Source of the DNA: Warburgia ugandensis
Taxonomy: Eukaryota; Streptophyta; Magnoliopsida; Canellales; Canellaceae
NCBI GenBank assembly: GCA_035236585.1
Contig: CP141136.1
Coordinates: 32,634,949 to 32,698,948 of the forward strand
Direction of reading: 5' to 3'
Length of the DNA stretch: 64,000 nucleotides
A program made the translations under genes and the position numbers. The notes under the pieces were generated by a model. The model was not told the origin of the DNA. It did not search any database and was given only the letters and a program-made list of their open reading frames with translations. This document shows, piece after piece, positions 13,425 to 26,600 of the stretch. Position 1 is the first letter of the stretch, and every line of letters begins with the position of its first letter.

Positions 13425-13860
13425 AACACCTACAAAAGATGAAAAACCATAATTAAATCCTAGAAAAACTATAATGATTTGCATTCTTACATTGGAATAG
13501 CTTCTAAACCTATAAAATATCAAACTTTTGAATTATTAGGTCAGAAATGCATATGTTATGAAATTCTAGAAAAACTTTAGAAGTTACACTATAATTTATA
13601 ACATATCGGTTACTAATTGGGTACTTTTTATACAAAATTGAACACATATAAAAGATAAAAGATCCTAATTAAATCCTAGAAGAATTATGATGATTTGCAT
13701 TCTTACTTTGGATTAGCTTCTCAAACTGTAAAATATCAAAATTTTGAATTATTAGGTAAAAAAATGCATATGTTATGAAATTCCAACAAAACCTTAGAAA
13801 TAGCATTATAATTTATAACATATAGGTTACTAATTGGGTACTTCTTACACAAAATTGAAC
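13425..13860. repeat. 216-bp direct tandem duplication (two copies)
   Basis: Two diverged copies lie head to tail. Landmarks atgatttgcattcttac (13474 and 13690) and ggttactaattgggtact recur with a 216-bp period. The copies differ by scattered substitutions, so the duplication is old. Confidence 0.85.
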
Positions 13861-15647
13861 ACTTATTAATGATGTCAAATCTACCTCACAATTGTAAATT
13901 GTGAGCTATCAACTAATGATCACCACAATCAATGAGTTGTACGGTTAGATTCATATATTGTGAATCATTGATCATGAATATATATCAAATTTGACTTTGG
14001 ATGGTTACCAATTTGACGTAGGTCTATCCCCAAGCATAGATTGGGCAAAGATGACCTAGAGTTGTGTTTTTATGTGTTACTGAGGGGTCGTAGATGGTGA
14101 CTGGCTGATGACCTGAGACGATTGTCGCAGGTGGGATTTTAAGGCTCAAAACATCCCAAAAATTAAGGAAAAGACTAGATCTTGAGTTTACCTTCATTCT
14201 AGCTGAATTGGTAGCGTTTCATCATCATTTGATGCCAAAAATTTAGCTAAAACATTTGCCAAAAAACACATTCATTGAATTGTATGTTTTTTGTCCAAAT
14301 CTTCACCAATTTTGATTGATTTTCTCATGGATTATAGATTTGTAATGGGTTTTCTTTTATCTATCATCTAGACATCTTCTTTTTAATTGTTTGATTAAAA
14401 TTTGGCATAAAATTGACATATTGATCAAGTCTCATTGTGCACAAGTGTAGTCAACGTGGATGGTATGCAGTTGTTGGTGAGGGAAAGAAAGAGGGAGGTG
14501 AAATATAGGGGAAGAGAAAGAACGAGGGCAACTAGCTGCATAGTCAGTTGTCTTCCACTCTTATCATGTTTAAGAATGGGCGGTACTACTATCAATTTCA
14601 ACCACCTATTCTAAATGTCGGACCTATTTCATTTGATGTCTGATTTCATTATTCTTGGTGTTGTTGGAAAGCTCTCTTTGAGCACTTTTCCAAATTTTGA
14701 GGTTTAAGATTTCATATATTTCAAAGATTTGTTTCCTCTTAACCTAAAGGGACAAAATTTTGAATTGCATTTCATTCCAATTGAACTTTAATAAAATCAT
14801 ATGGAATGAAATTGGAAAAATGGGATCATTGCAAACCCCCATTAAAAGCATCGATAGCCACAATCTCCTAAATCCATCCCGAGAAAGGTCCCAAGATCCT
14901 CTAACAGGCTCATGTGTAGCAACCAACACCTCATCCCCTAGTCACTTGCTAAGAGTTAATGAGTCTGAATTAGTTCACAGTCCCTCACATGATACCTTAA
15001 CCCCTGTGCACCTATGCCCTATGCTCTAGTTCCTCAGGATTATCTCTGCCCCATGATGCTCCTAAAAAAAATATAGGTGTTGGGCATGCAACTCCACATG
15101 AACCTCATGATATTCCACAATGGAATTCACAAAGGCCAGTGGAAAATGGAATACCTCATAGAGATTGATTGAGGAAGCAATCTCGAAGCTTCACTCCCAA
15201 GCACCATCCTCTAACTGACTCGGCTACTAAGAATCAGGGTCCCACCGAATCCAAGCCCTCTTAGATACGTGAACTCGAAAGGGGGAAACTCTAACTCAAA
15301 AATTGGTAGAAGGCACATCACGGTCTCTTAGTAATTGTGCTTTATCAGCATGTAGCTCAGGGCCTTGTACACTTGACATCCTAGAGTATGAAAGAACTTT
15401 CAGAACATTGACGCATTTAGGATTGCCCAGGCCTCATGTGTACATAGACCACATAAGACACTGGCCTTGTAGTAAGAATACCTACTATGGGTTGTCATCC
15501 AAGGATTCTAAAGGATTTGTCAACAAAAAAAAAAAAAAATCAAAACAAGAAATTTTAAAAAGTTCAAGATTTTCTAAGTTTCTAATGATTTCTAGCATGC
15601 ACCTAGAGTTTTCAACACAAAATAAACCCTAGTTATGATTTCTAAAC
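13861..15647. other. Intergenic stretch, nothing firmly recognised
   Basis: Short frames at 14760-15029 (+) and 15303-15632 (+) show no family motif and are not supported as genes. A 13-base A run lies near 15526-15538. No retroelement motif could be placed. Confidence 0.5.
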
Positions 15648-16478
15648 AAGCATAAGAAATATATTTTCCTACATATGGTTTGTAACATCAAAAGTTTTCC
15701 TAAGAAAAACATGGTTTCTAGAAAAGAATAGAAGGAAAGATAGCCTACCTCTCCCACATTGGCCTAGTTAGGAATATAATTGTTGTGAGTCGATAGAAGG
15801 TGCATACTTGACTGGGACTCAATATGCATAAGAGCCTTGATATGGCTTTAACGAACTTGCTCCTTCCCTTGTGCTCTCTCACCTTGTGGTCTAAGAGCAC
15901 CTTGCTACAAGCCCAAATCCATGGTTCAACCTGGAAGGACCTGCCTCAGAACCTAATTAGACTACAGGCCAACCTCCAACTCCATGGCCTTTTGGGGGCT
16001 ACCTCAACCTCCTCACCTATTAGTAGATCTCCTGCTTTCGAACTCTCTACCATTATTCAAGCTCTCCAACATACCTAAAATGACTTGAATTGGATGAGAA
16101 ATAAGTGAAGAATTCTGAAAAAACCTTAGAGAATGGCAGAGAACACCTTTCTCTATCGTAACAAAACTCAAACGTGAAAAGTGACCCCTGCTTATAAATT
16201 GAAGAATGCTAAATCAAAGTGTTGGTAAGTACTTTGAGTCAAGTGCTCTAACTTTTTGCAATATGAGGTCAACTTGTATATGATCTACCTACTTCATCTA
16301 ATTGCTTTGGCTTTGGATGTGTTCTAGTACAAAAATAAAGTATTTGACATGTGACAAGATGGGGTTTTTCATATACAACATTGTTTATAAAGTTTTTAGT
16401 CATCCATGAAAAGTACTGTATAGATGTTAGAATTATTAAATGTATCTGATTTTTGGACTAATATGCATCAAAGCCAAG

Positions 16479-16660
16479 AAGGGGAGCCTTGGTGCAATGG
16501 TAAAAGTTGTCATCATGTGACCTTGAGGTCACAAGTTCAAGGCGTGGAATCAGCCTCTTGCAAAATATGCAAGGTAAGGCTGCCTACTATAGGCCCTTGT
16601 GGTCTGCCCCTTCCCTGGACCTTGCTAGGGGAGAGCTTCATGCGCTATGGCTGCCCTTTT
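16479..16660 (+). mobile_element. Au-type SINE 1
   Basis: This is a tRNA-derived SINE. It starts aaggggagccttggtgcaa, has a box-B-like ggtcacaagttcaagg, the body cagcctcttgcaaaat...gcaaggtaaggctgc, and ends ggctgcccttttt-like. The flanking 16-bp duplication is atgcatcaaagccaag (16463-16478) against atgcatcaacgccaag (16661-16676), with one mismatch. The homologous position in the second tandem copy (around 18093) holds a single uninterrupted target. Confidence 0.93.
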
Positions 16661-17039
16661 ATGCATCAACGCCAAGGAAATTAGATGAACTATATACATC
16701 ATCTATAAGTGGGAAAAGTTGAAGTGCTTTGACTCCAAACTCTTAACAGTGCTTTGATTTAGCATTCCTCTTATAACTTCTCAAAAATTAGCCACCTTCC
16801 TACTTTACCATCACAAAGTTCTAAAGAACAAGTGATGAGTCAATTTGAGTGACCCTTATTGTTTTGTATCTTTACAATCATAAAGTATGCCTCCTTAGAC
16901 TTTAAAATGGTAAAGTGAGAGGCAGTGTTCAATCATAAGGCCCAATGGTGGACTCCATCATTATCTATCTTTCTTTCATGAGATCCAACCCATCATTTTC
17001 AATTGTGACCATTCATAATCAATCTCTAATAATCCCATT

Positions 17040-17276
17040 TTACCAAATCATTGGATTTGGTCAATCTAACCATTAATTTTTATTAAATCATTGGATCTCA
17101 TGGATCTAATCATTGATCTTCATTCATTAGGCTATTGATTTTTATCAAATTATACTATCTCATTTATCTAACTGTTGACTTTCATCCAACCATCATATCT
17201 TGCTAATCTAGCCATTGATTTTCATCACATCATTGGATCTATTGATCTAATTATTAATTTTCATCCAAGAATAAGC
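17040..17276. repeat. ATTGATTTTCATCAAATCATTGGATCT minisatellite, copy-1 part
   Basis: Degenerate units of about 38-40 bp alternate a cattgattttcatcaaatc part with a attggatctcattgatc part. The array ends copy 1 of the tandem duplication. Confidence 0.8.
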
Positions 17277-18960
17277 AATATCTTTTTCTACATATGTTTT
17301 TTAACATCAAAAGTTTCCCTAAGAAAAACATGGTTTCTAGAAAAAGAAAAGAAGGAAAGATTTCCTACCTCTCCCACATGGACCTGCTTCAAGTATAACT
17401 CTCATGAGCTAATATGTAGGTACCTAACTATCACTCAATATCTAAAGAAGCCTTTGATATGGCTCTAATGAACATGCTCCTTCACTTATGTTCTCTCACA
17501 TTGTGGGCCTAGAGTGTCTCTCTGCAGACCAAACCTATGGTTTGACCTAGATGGACCTACCTTATAACCTAAGTTAGCATGTGGTTCTACATATAACTCC
17601 TTGTCATCTGGGGAGGTTACCTCAGCCTCCACACCTACTAGAAGATCTACAGCTCCTAAACTCTTTACCATCACTCAAGCTCTCCAACATGCCTAAAATA
17701 ACTAGAATTGAATGAAAAATGTGTGAAGAATTTTTAAAAATCCCATAAAATGACACAAAACCTTTTTCTTTAATGTAGCGAAGCTTAAAAGTGAAAAGTG
17801 AAACGGGAAGACCCCTGTTTATAACTTGAGGAATGCTAAATGAAAGCTCTAGTTAGCACTTGGAGTCAAAGTGCTCAACCTTTTTACAAGATGAGGTCCA
17901 CCTGTAGATGATCTACCTAGTTCATCTGATTGCTTTGACTTTGGATGTCTTGTGGTATAATAAAATCACACTAATTGACACATTGCAAGATAGTGTTTTT
18001 CATATAGACCATTGTTTAGAAAGTTTTTAGTTTTTTATGAAAAGAACTGTTTAGATGTTATAATCATCCAATTTACAAGATTTTTGCACTAACATGCATT
18101 CAAAGACAAAGGAATTATATCTATAGGCAGGCCTCGTCATATAAAAAGTTGGAGTACTCTGATTCCAAGAGCTTACTAGGCCTTTGATTTAGCATTCCTC
18201 TTTTAACTTTTCAAAAAGTAACTACTCTCCTAGCTTACCATCACAAAGTCTTAAAGAACAAATGATGGATCACTTTTAGTGACCCCTACCATTTTGCATC
18301 TTTACATTTGTCAAGTACGACTTTTTTTGGACTTTACAATTGTAAAGTGAGAGGTGGTTTTCAATCATAATGACTGATGATGGACCCTATCATTACCTAT
18401 CACTCAATCATGAGATCCAACCCATCATTTTCAATTGCGATCCTTCAAAATCAATTTTGAATCATCCATTTTTACCAAATCATTCAATATCATTAATTTA
18501 AATAATAATTTTCTTTAAATAATTAGATCTCATCGATCCAACCATTGACTTTCATCAAATCTCATTGATTAGGTCATTGATTTTTAATCATAGGATCTTG
18601 TTGATTTGACCCTTGATTTTCATCCAACCACCAGATCTTGCTGATCTAGCCATTAATTTTTATTACATCATCAGATCTCATCATTCCAATCATTAATTTT
18701 CATTAAATCATTGGATGTACAAGTCATTGATATGGCCATTGATTTTTATCAAATCATCAATCTCGTTGATTCAATCATTGATTTTCATCGAATCATTAGA
18801 TATCAGTGATCCACTGTTAATTTTATTAAATCATTAGATTTTATCAATCTTGCCATTGATTTTCATCAAATTATCATATCTCATTGATTTTTATTGAGTC
18901 ATTGGATCTCATCAATTTGGCCATTGATTTTCATTAAATCATTAGATCTCACATGAATTT
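17277..18960. repeat. Copy 2 of ~1.6-kb tandem duplication, with empty SINE site
   Basis: This is the second copy of the unit at 15648, offset by 1629 bp. At 18093-18110 the sequence atgcattcaaagacaaag corresponds to the SINE target in copy 1 and is uninterrupted. The SINE therefore inserted after the duplication. The copy ends in an extended minisatellite. Confidence 0.85.
18440..18960. repeat. ATTGATTTTCATCAAATCATTGGATCT minisatellite, copy-2 part
   Basis: About a dozen degenerate 36-40 bp units repeat the same core as 17040-17276. The array is more than twice as long as in copy 1. Confidence 0.85.
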
Positions 18961-19960
18961 TCAAGCTTAAAATCCTAGCTAAAGGGAAAAAAAAGAGATT
19001 GCTCATCATTAGTACAAAAACCCATAAAGACCAAGGTGTAAACTCATATAAAGACTCAATTCCTAGCAATTTTTTTAAAGAATATTCAAACACAAATTCT
19101 AAAAATCCTCAAAATTTGTCTTTAATTGTTCTCCTTCAGCCTTTTTCCCATGTTTTCTTTCTTCATATCCACCTTCCAAGCTCTTTCTTCCTTCTTCAAG
19201 GTTTTCATATGGGTGAGTGGGGATTATAAATAGAAGAAAGAGGAAATAGGGTGCAGTGAGAAATTGGTAGTTTAGGGGGTTTTAGTGGGTTGTCTCATTC
19301 GCAAAGATGAAAATTCATGTCTTTGAAGGGAGTTCCCTCAATTGATTCATCTATCCAAATTACCACTGTGCCGGTCACCGCTGAAGTTGCTCAAAAGTAG
19401 AAATTTTCACACGGTCCTAGCCCCGTTTAAAACCCATTTTCCTCATATGTTTTTTATATTGTGGAGTCATTTCAAAGGCTATAAGATTTCATGAAACTTT
19501 TTTAGGGTAAAATCTAAGACTTTTTGTAAAATTGAGCATGAAATATCCTTGAAGATAATGGGCCCTATCCAAAAAAATAGAAAAAAATAGGTAGTTCTGA
19601 TGCTAGAGTTCTGTTCCATATTCTAAATCAACATCTTCGTGCCAAGGCCCCACTGAAAGGAAAATGAAATAAGTGAGAGTGTGGTCTCAGTCTATAAAAT
19701 ACAAAATGCCCACACGCTAACAGGTTGTTGTTAGGTGTGGGGTGCCCGGAAAAGAACCACAAAAAAAAAGAAAAAAGAAAAAAAAAGAAAAGAAAAGAAA
19801 AAGGGATAAATACATAAGCTACATATATATTCACCTCCATTTATTCCAAAATAGTGTGAATAAAAATCGAGTCGGACCTCCAAGATATTTAGAGCAAGCA
19901 TATCTAAAACAAATGATTGTTTAGATCATCACAAGTTCTGGACCTCCGGTACGGGCAGGG
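18961..19960. other. Upstream flank, no gene recognised
   Basis: The stretch contains only short frames. An A/G-rich run (aaaaaaaaagaaaaaagaaa type) lies at 19759-19803. No TE terminus or protein motif could be assigned. Confidence 0.5.
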
Positions 19961-20255
19961 GAGGTTGCTTTCTCTTTTCCCGTTTATTTGTGCTGCTTTC
20001 TCCTCAGCCACAAAAATTTGAAAATTCTGAGAAGTCTAAATAAACGCCATCTGTGACTCGATTATCCTTGAACACATATAAGAAGATACAGATTAATGTA
20101 GCAGTAGATAAGATTTAGCAGAGCTAAACAGTGAAGCGGATTCCGCCAGGAAGAGAGGCGGAAACCAGGTGAGAAACAAGAATCAGGTCACGGAAATCTC
20201 TCTCTCAGACAGTCGCAGATGAGAGAAAGAGGTGATTGACTTGGGTTGAGAGGAG
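19961..20255 (+). promoter_or_regulatory. Probable promoter and 5' leader of MRS2-11-like gene
   Basis: This is the region just upstream of the chosen ATG. A TATA-like ctaaataaac lies near 20036, and a CT-rich ctctctctcagac leader element lies near 20199. Placement is inferred only from position relative to the gene; no transcription start can be read from sequence. Confidence 0.3.
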
Positions 20256-20678
20256 ATGGCATCTTGCTCCTTGCAATGTCACAATCTGCTACACTCCTCG
20301 TCTCTTCTTCTCTCTTCTCCCGATAACCAAAAGCAGCAATCTGCTGCTGATAACGTTCTCTTGTTTTCTGACCTCGTTAGAATCAACTCACGCCTCTTAC
20401 TTAAGAAGAGGAGGAACTTTCATCCCTCTCTCTTCCCCATCGCTGCCTGCGCTGCGAGGAGGTTCCTGTCTTCTTCGCCCTGTTATAGGGCCAGTTATGA
20501 AAAGAATCTTGCTAAAAGTGGTGAGGCTGACGGAGTGGAATTGGGGGATGTTATCCCAGATAGTTCCTCCTCAAACAAGGTAACGAATTCTTCCTCCGAT
20601 CATCGGAGCTTCACATGGCCTACGTCGGATTATGAGAGTTCTTCCGTCTCTCTTGGAATCAGAGAACCTGTTTATGAG
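20256..20678 (+). CDS. MRS2-11: MRS2-11-like exon 1 (residues 1-141)
   Basis: It starts [15 protein letters not shown] and ends REPVYE before the donor gtattc. It carries the Ser/Leu/Arg-rich transit-peptide-like start and a low-complexity linker. Phase 0 at the end. The reading frame continues 45 nt into the intron before a stop, so the end is set by the GT donor and by continuity with exon 2. Confidence 0.93.
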
Positions 20679-23600
20679 GTATTCTACTCTCGCAGATCAT
20701 CGATTTCGTTGGTTTTGTTTTAGTTATGATTGCTGAGAATTGATATAGAATGCTTTTCGTTTTAAGAAAGATTAGTATAGACTTATTTTACTGATACTCA
20801 ATGTCACATGTGTGCCTAAAATTTGTTTCATTCTAACGCCACGTATGCTGTGAAGTCTTTTAAGGAGGGTTAGTGCTGGCAATTTCATTCTTTTTCCTAC
20901 TGCTAGGAATATTAATTCATGTAACCATTGGACATGTTGTATTAATTTAGCTCGAGCCTTAATTTATGAAGATCGGTTTATGGCTAAAAAGAGAGCAAAT
21001 ATTTGCTGGTGCGTGTGTGTTTGCGTGTCGGGGGTATGCACACATGCGAGCATGAACAGTATATCCTCTGTGTGTGCACGGGTGTGGGTGTTTGCTCATT
21101 AAGGTGGTTGTTCATCTTAACATTCAATATCAAGGTTTAATGCCTATATTGTTGTTCAAATGTCTTCTGCCTTCATCATTGACTAGATGTAGTCCACCGT
21201 CCTTCCTTGGCCAGGTTCTCGTCTGACTCCGAGTTGTCCTCTACTCTGCTTATCGTGAAATCTTTTACTCGGCCGAGTTGACTTCGTTTTACCTAGGCCA
21301 AACTGCAGCTGATCCAAGTTATAACTGCGTGCCAGGAATCAACTGTAGATATTCACATCAAGATGTGTAGGGTAAACCACGCTTGCTAAAGATTAAGGAA
21401 ATAACTCCCGCTGTTGTTATACCCATTGTAAGAAATCTGATTTCCTGGATGGGAATTATATGAGGTGAATGGGTTCCACTACAGCAATACTGATCATTCC
21501 TTGTTTGCGAAAGAAAGAGAATGAAGTATAGTATACATTTGTATGCTGATCAATCATCTTGATAGGCGAGAATATAGAGGAAATAACTGATCTCAAACGA
21601 GCAATGCCTTCTAATGCAGTGATGCAAGGAGGGCCTCTCCTGTGGTACCTTGTTGGTCATGAGTTCGTGGTGCTCATGGGTGTGTGAGATCAACATTAAA
21701 AAAAGAAAAAGAAAAGAAAATTGATCTCAAGAATATTTGCATAAGTTCTTTGATTCCATAGATTGTTATGGGCTAGGGTATTTCTTGGTCTTTTTGGACA
21801 GTCAAAAGGTGTTTTTGTAGCTGTAAGGAAGTACCTTCCTGATTGTTCTATCCGAGACCGGTGACATTGGTGGCCCCCCAGTGGTACCCCAATCATGGGT
21901 AAAGTCATTGTTTTCATGATGATGAGCCTCTCAATACCATGGTTGTTCTTAACAATTAATTAATAGGTCAAATGATTTACCTTAAATGAGAATGCCTAAG
22001 TTCTGCTGTGCGTACAGTGAGACAGTTTATGCCTGCCCATGGGGCTGCTCACTTGAGGGCTGATCATCTTAATTGAAACATGAAGGATTCCGAGCTGCAG
22101 TCTTGTAGGGGCGGATAATTGTCAGTTAGAGATCGTTTGTTATTCAGGTTCTGATTGGGAAGAATCTCCTCATCATTGTTTATGTACTTAAGGGTATTGT
22201 TCCTTTATTGCATGTAAATTGTTGACTTGGAAAAGTGAAAAAGGTACGGGTAGTTGCTCTGGTGCTAAATGCTAAAGTGTCATAGCCATGGCTGTGACTA
22301 GTTCTGAAGTGCTCTGATGGCAAACGTACTTTTGCTGCCATGTTTGTAAGTTGGTACTCTTGTGCCGGTTTCATTGCAACGGACCTGCCACTAATATTAT
22401 TTTTAATCCTGGACAAACATATTGAGGACGACTTACCATTTTTTTTGTGAAAAGTTAGAATCCAAAGTGCTGTGCACTCTACACATGCATAACTTAGATA
22501 AGCTAGCAGATCATTTATGAGAGACTCCGTTGATCAGTAAGCAAAATTGGAAAGTTTGACATGTCACCAGCTTGAGGGAGAGTATCACTGATTAGTGATC
22601 ATACACTGGTGGAGGCTTTGCATTGCCATTTTGTTCTTGTTTTTCAATTTAATAACAGCATTCTTGTAACTACCAACAGCTGTGGCAGTACAATGCATTG
22701 GTTAAAATTGCTTTAACCGAAGTAGCAAAAAGCAAAACATGGACCAAAAGTGGCCCATGCCAAAACAAGGCAACACATCTTTGACACAGGTTTGTTCTTG
22801 GAAAATGCATTTGGTGTTCTCTGTAAGTATAAGACACAAATTCATGTTCATTACATTTTATCAACAAGAGATATTTAAGCAGGATGGTTAAGTAGTTACC
22901 TTTTGTCAACAAGGTTGCAGCTGCAGATCTCCCCAGCCTGTATTTTGCACTATGGTCCATAAAATGTTCAACTTGGAAAATCAGCTGGGTCATGTAATGT
23001 GGAATGTGGGAGGTGTAAAACTGCTTTCCAAGCAAGTTGTAAAGTTTGCTTCCAGGCTTTAACCGTCAGAGTTGTATTTTTTTTAATCTAAATTAGCTGA
23101 AAAAGTAATATCTCTTGTTTAGTCATAATCTGGATTCAAAGATAAAGTAGCAACTGCCACACCATTGCTTATTCATATTTAAGGTATTTATAAGTAAACT
23201 GCAGTATGAGGTCGAATATGGTGTGTGTATTTATACACTCACATATAAAATTTTCAGAAGAATGCATTATGTATTTTGATGATGACTGGTTAGTTCCAGA
23301 GCCCATTAAGCAAATGTGTCAAGTTAATGTTGGTTTCATATGAGGGAGAGACAGGTGACTTAGGGAGCAACCAGCAACCATTAAAAACAATGTACTGAAA
23401 GAGAAGGAAGAAAACTGCCACATGCCACTAAAGTTAGGAAAAAGTTACAAGAGGAGGGAGGAAGGTTAGGTAACAAGGAGAATTCATTAATCTGGAATTA
23501 TAGAAAATGTTTAGGGAGAAAGAAAACTATTGGAGAGAAACCAATAACCAACCAAATGACTTGTTTAAAGTTCTAAAATGAAGAAAAAAGAAAATGCTAC

Positions 23601-26600
23601 ATAATGCCTAAAGTTAAGGAAGAAGCTCCAAACAGGTCTCCTTTTTATAATATCATTAGATATATCTTTGCTATATAGTAGTTAACTCATGTTTGGGATG
23701 GAAACTATCTTAAAACTTCTCCTTATTATTTCTTTAGACATATGTCTGTCCAAATAAACAACCAATTCTTCACATTGCACATCTTGGTGGTGGTGGTGGT
23801 GGGTGGGTGAGGATTGGGGGCTGGAATATTTTTGAAGTTCCTATAATAGCTTCCACTGTCACGCTCGTGTCCTAAGTAATAGAGTAAAACGTAAACATCA
23901 CGAACATTAGAAGTTAACGATGAAAAAGTCATTCATCAGACTGTGCTCGGAGAGAGCTTTCCAACGACACTAAAAACGCGCGAAACGGAGATCGAGAGCG
24001 AAAGACCCGGGAGTTTTCCCATCGAGTAGAGGGGGCCCAAATTGATAAGGGCACCCCCCCCCTAATGTGTGTGTGTGTGAACCCAGTGCCACGTGGGAGG
24101 AGCCCTGCACGCGGGCGCGTGGAGCTCTACTCCCACGCGTCCGTCTGCAACGATGGGAAGAGGGAGCCAAGCCGGCACCCCTCTCCCCTCTCCCCTCGTT
24201 TCCCGGCTACTCCCCCTCCCTTTTCACCCCTTTCCCCTAGATCACCCTCCTCTTCCGATCAAGCTCCATTCGCCTAGGAAACAGGTCGTTCCTGTTTCTC
24301 AGGCGAACGGAAACTCTTCGTCGTGATTCCCTCTTCCCGCCGGATTTGCTCTCCCTCGACAACTCGCACGCCAGTGAAGGTTAGGGGTGAGTCTTCCCCT
24401 TCACCTCTCTTTTCCCCCTTGTTCATTGTTCCTTTTTCCTCTCCATTCCCTGTTCCTCCTCCGTTTTCCGACGAGTTGAGGTGGTGAAGAAAAAAAAAAA
24501 AACCCGTCGGATTCATGTTGTACAGGGAGGGAAACGGGATTGGATTGAAGATCCACCCGTTCAGGTCGTTCCTTAGATGTTTCTAAGTGAAACCCCTTTG
24601 GTTTCACTGAGATCCGGCAAGAAACGATGCCGGAAAACGAAAAAAACAGCACCTAGGGTTAGTTTCAAAAGCCCTTGAAAAATCCGGCGAAAAACGGTAG
24701 TTTTAGTAAAAATCAAAAGGGGAAAACACTAGAAAACAAAAATTCAGGAAATTTTAAGCATTCCCACTAAATTTGGCTGAAAAATGACGTCACATGTGTC
24801 GCCGGCGACGACCGGAATCCGGTCATCTTCTCCGGCGACAGTGACATTTTCCGGCGACCCAAAAAAAAAATGTGAAAAATGAAAATTTTCAGATATGGAC
24901 GGTCGCACGTGATCTTTTCATCCGCTGAAGAACGGATCGTCGTCGATCAGGAATCGATTGGTCCACGAAATTGCTTGTAGATGCATAGGGAAATTTTGGA
25001 ACCTTAACATCCGACCGTTAAAAATGTGATCGGAAGGTAAATTTATGTCAAATGTAACTCCAAGTAACCATTGGTGATGAATTGTCATAGAAATGACTGA
25101 CTAATCATGGATAAAGTCATGGGAGATCCTATCTGGCCGTCCAATGCTCGATCAGCGAATGTCAGAGGTCGGAAAGGATATCAGACCATGAGTTATGGCC
25201 AAAAGCATTGAATTGTGAAATAACTTACCTAAAATGTTGGAAATTGAAACTTTTAGAAGGTACGCAAGCTTGATCTAGACCATCGATGTAAGACCAATGG
25301 TCAGATCCAAATGGCTAGCGACCAATTGGTGTGCAAATCCTTGATCTAGATATGTGAGGTTAGATTAAGAACATGGTGAATGTAGAACTAGAAGTGATTA
25401 TAGAAAGTGGCATGAAATTCTATAATTTACTTAGAACTTGTATTTGTTGCAGAGGTTTGGGAACAGTGTGAACGGTTCTACCAGTAGGACTTTAAATTAT
25501 ACGTGGAGAGTGGTAAGGACCACGAACCCTTGCATTCTTTAAATTCTTGTTGTTATGTTCTCTTGAAATTAACTTTATGCATGTGTAAAATGTATATATT
25601 GCCACCTTGGTTTAATGGGTGAAAGAAATTGTAATCTCTTATTAAAAAGGCACGTTATAGGGTGATTTGCTATGCTTAACTGTTGATGATGCAACCGTTA
25701 TAAAATGGTCAAGCCCAAGACAGTAAGCCCTGAGGGCCTCCCGGTAAGCTATGATGACGCTTTCTAAGATGGTAATTCCTGAGGGAAAGGGCTACCTGGT
25801 TGCTTGTAACTAAGGTGGAGCCGCCCAAGACGGTGAATCCTGAGGATTGATGCAGTATTGAGCCTCCCAAGACGGTAAACCACGAGGGAAAGGGCTGCCC
25901 GGTTCTTCGGAATCATGGTGGAGCCGCCAGATAGTAAACCACGAGGGATGGTGTCGGGTATTGAGCCTCCAAGATGGTAATTCTGAGGGAAAGGGCTGCC
26001 TGGTCTTGTGGGCTCACGGTGGAGCCGCCCTAGTTGGTAAACCCTGAGGGAGGAGCTGGCATATTGAGTTACCCAAGATGGTAAAACCACTGAGGGAAAG
26101 GGCTGGTTGATTTCGACTAAGGTGGAGCTACCCAGATGGTAAACCACGAGGGAACCTGACTTTGGCACTGCCCAAGATGGAAAATCCTGAGGGTCTGGCT
26201 GCCTTGATGATGATACTCATAGTGGGCCGCCCAAGATGGTAATCCTTGAGGGAGATGACTATTGAATTCTGGTGTAATGCTATGCAGGGTTAATATTACC
26301 GAGAAAATCATTAATGAGTATGTAGCTTTGTTTGCATGTAACTTTAGAATGAGGTCCATGACTGAGCTACTCATGCATTGAATGTCCCGTGGGTGGACAC
26401 GAACGGGAAATCCTTATGGGGTGCGCTTGTTTGCATGCGATGACTGTTGTGTCACATTTGAACTTGGGGAAAACTGTACTTGCCTTCTAATAACCATAGG
26501 CCTTATTTGATAGCACATGCTAACTATGTTATATATGACTAGTTAAAATGGAAAATGCATGCTCATGTTATAGTGAATGTGTTTTTAAGCGTGGCAATGA

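Larger units (their letters stand above)
15648..17276. repeat. Copy 1 of ~1.6-kb tandem duplication
   Basis: This copy runs from aagcataagaaatat to the second copy, which starts at 17277 with aagaataagcaatat. Shared landmarks include ctacctctcccacat, ccttgatatggctttaa/cctttgatatggctcta, tagtagatctcctgct/tagaagatctacagct, and caacccatcattttcaatt. It carries an Au-type SINE (16479-16660) that copy 2 lacks. The copies differ by many substitutions. I do not recognise what the unit was; it could be LTR-like or part of a local satellite. Confidence 0.85.

Noticed and set aside
15303-15632. 109-codon plus-strand frame
   Set aside because: It runs through an A homopolymer, has no homologue I can recognise, and lies in repeat-rich DNA.
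20236-20583. Alternative 115-codon frame overlapping exon 1
   Set aside because: It is in another frame than the transporter, starts outside the conserved reading and has no recognisable motif.
24065-24326. Overlapping Pro/Ser/Arg-rich open frames at the start of the chromovirus LTR (repeated at 32017-32331)
   Set aside because: They lie in the CT-rich part of both LTRs, are not kept in the same frame between the two copies, and match no family.
25690-26255. Regularly spaced repeats that could suggest a CRISPR-like array
   Set aside because: Spacers are themselves repeated, the array lies inside a plant LTR, and there are no cas genes.
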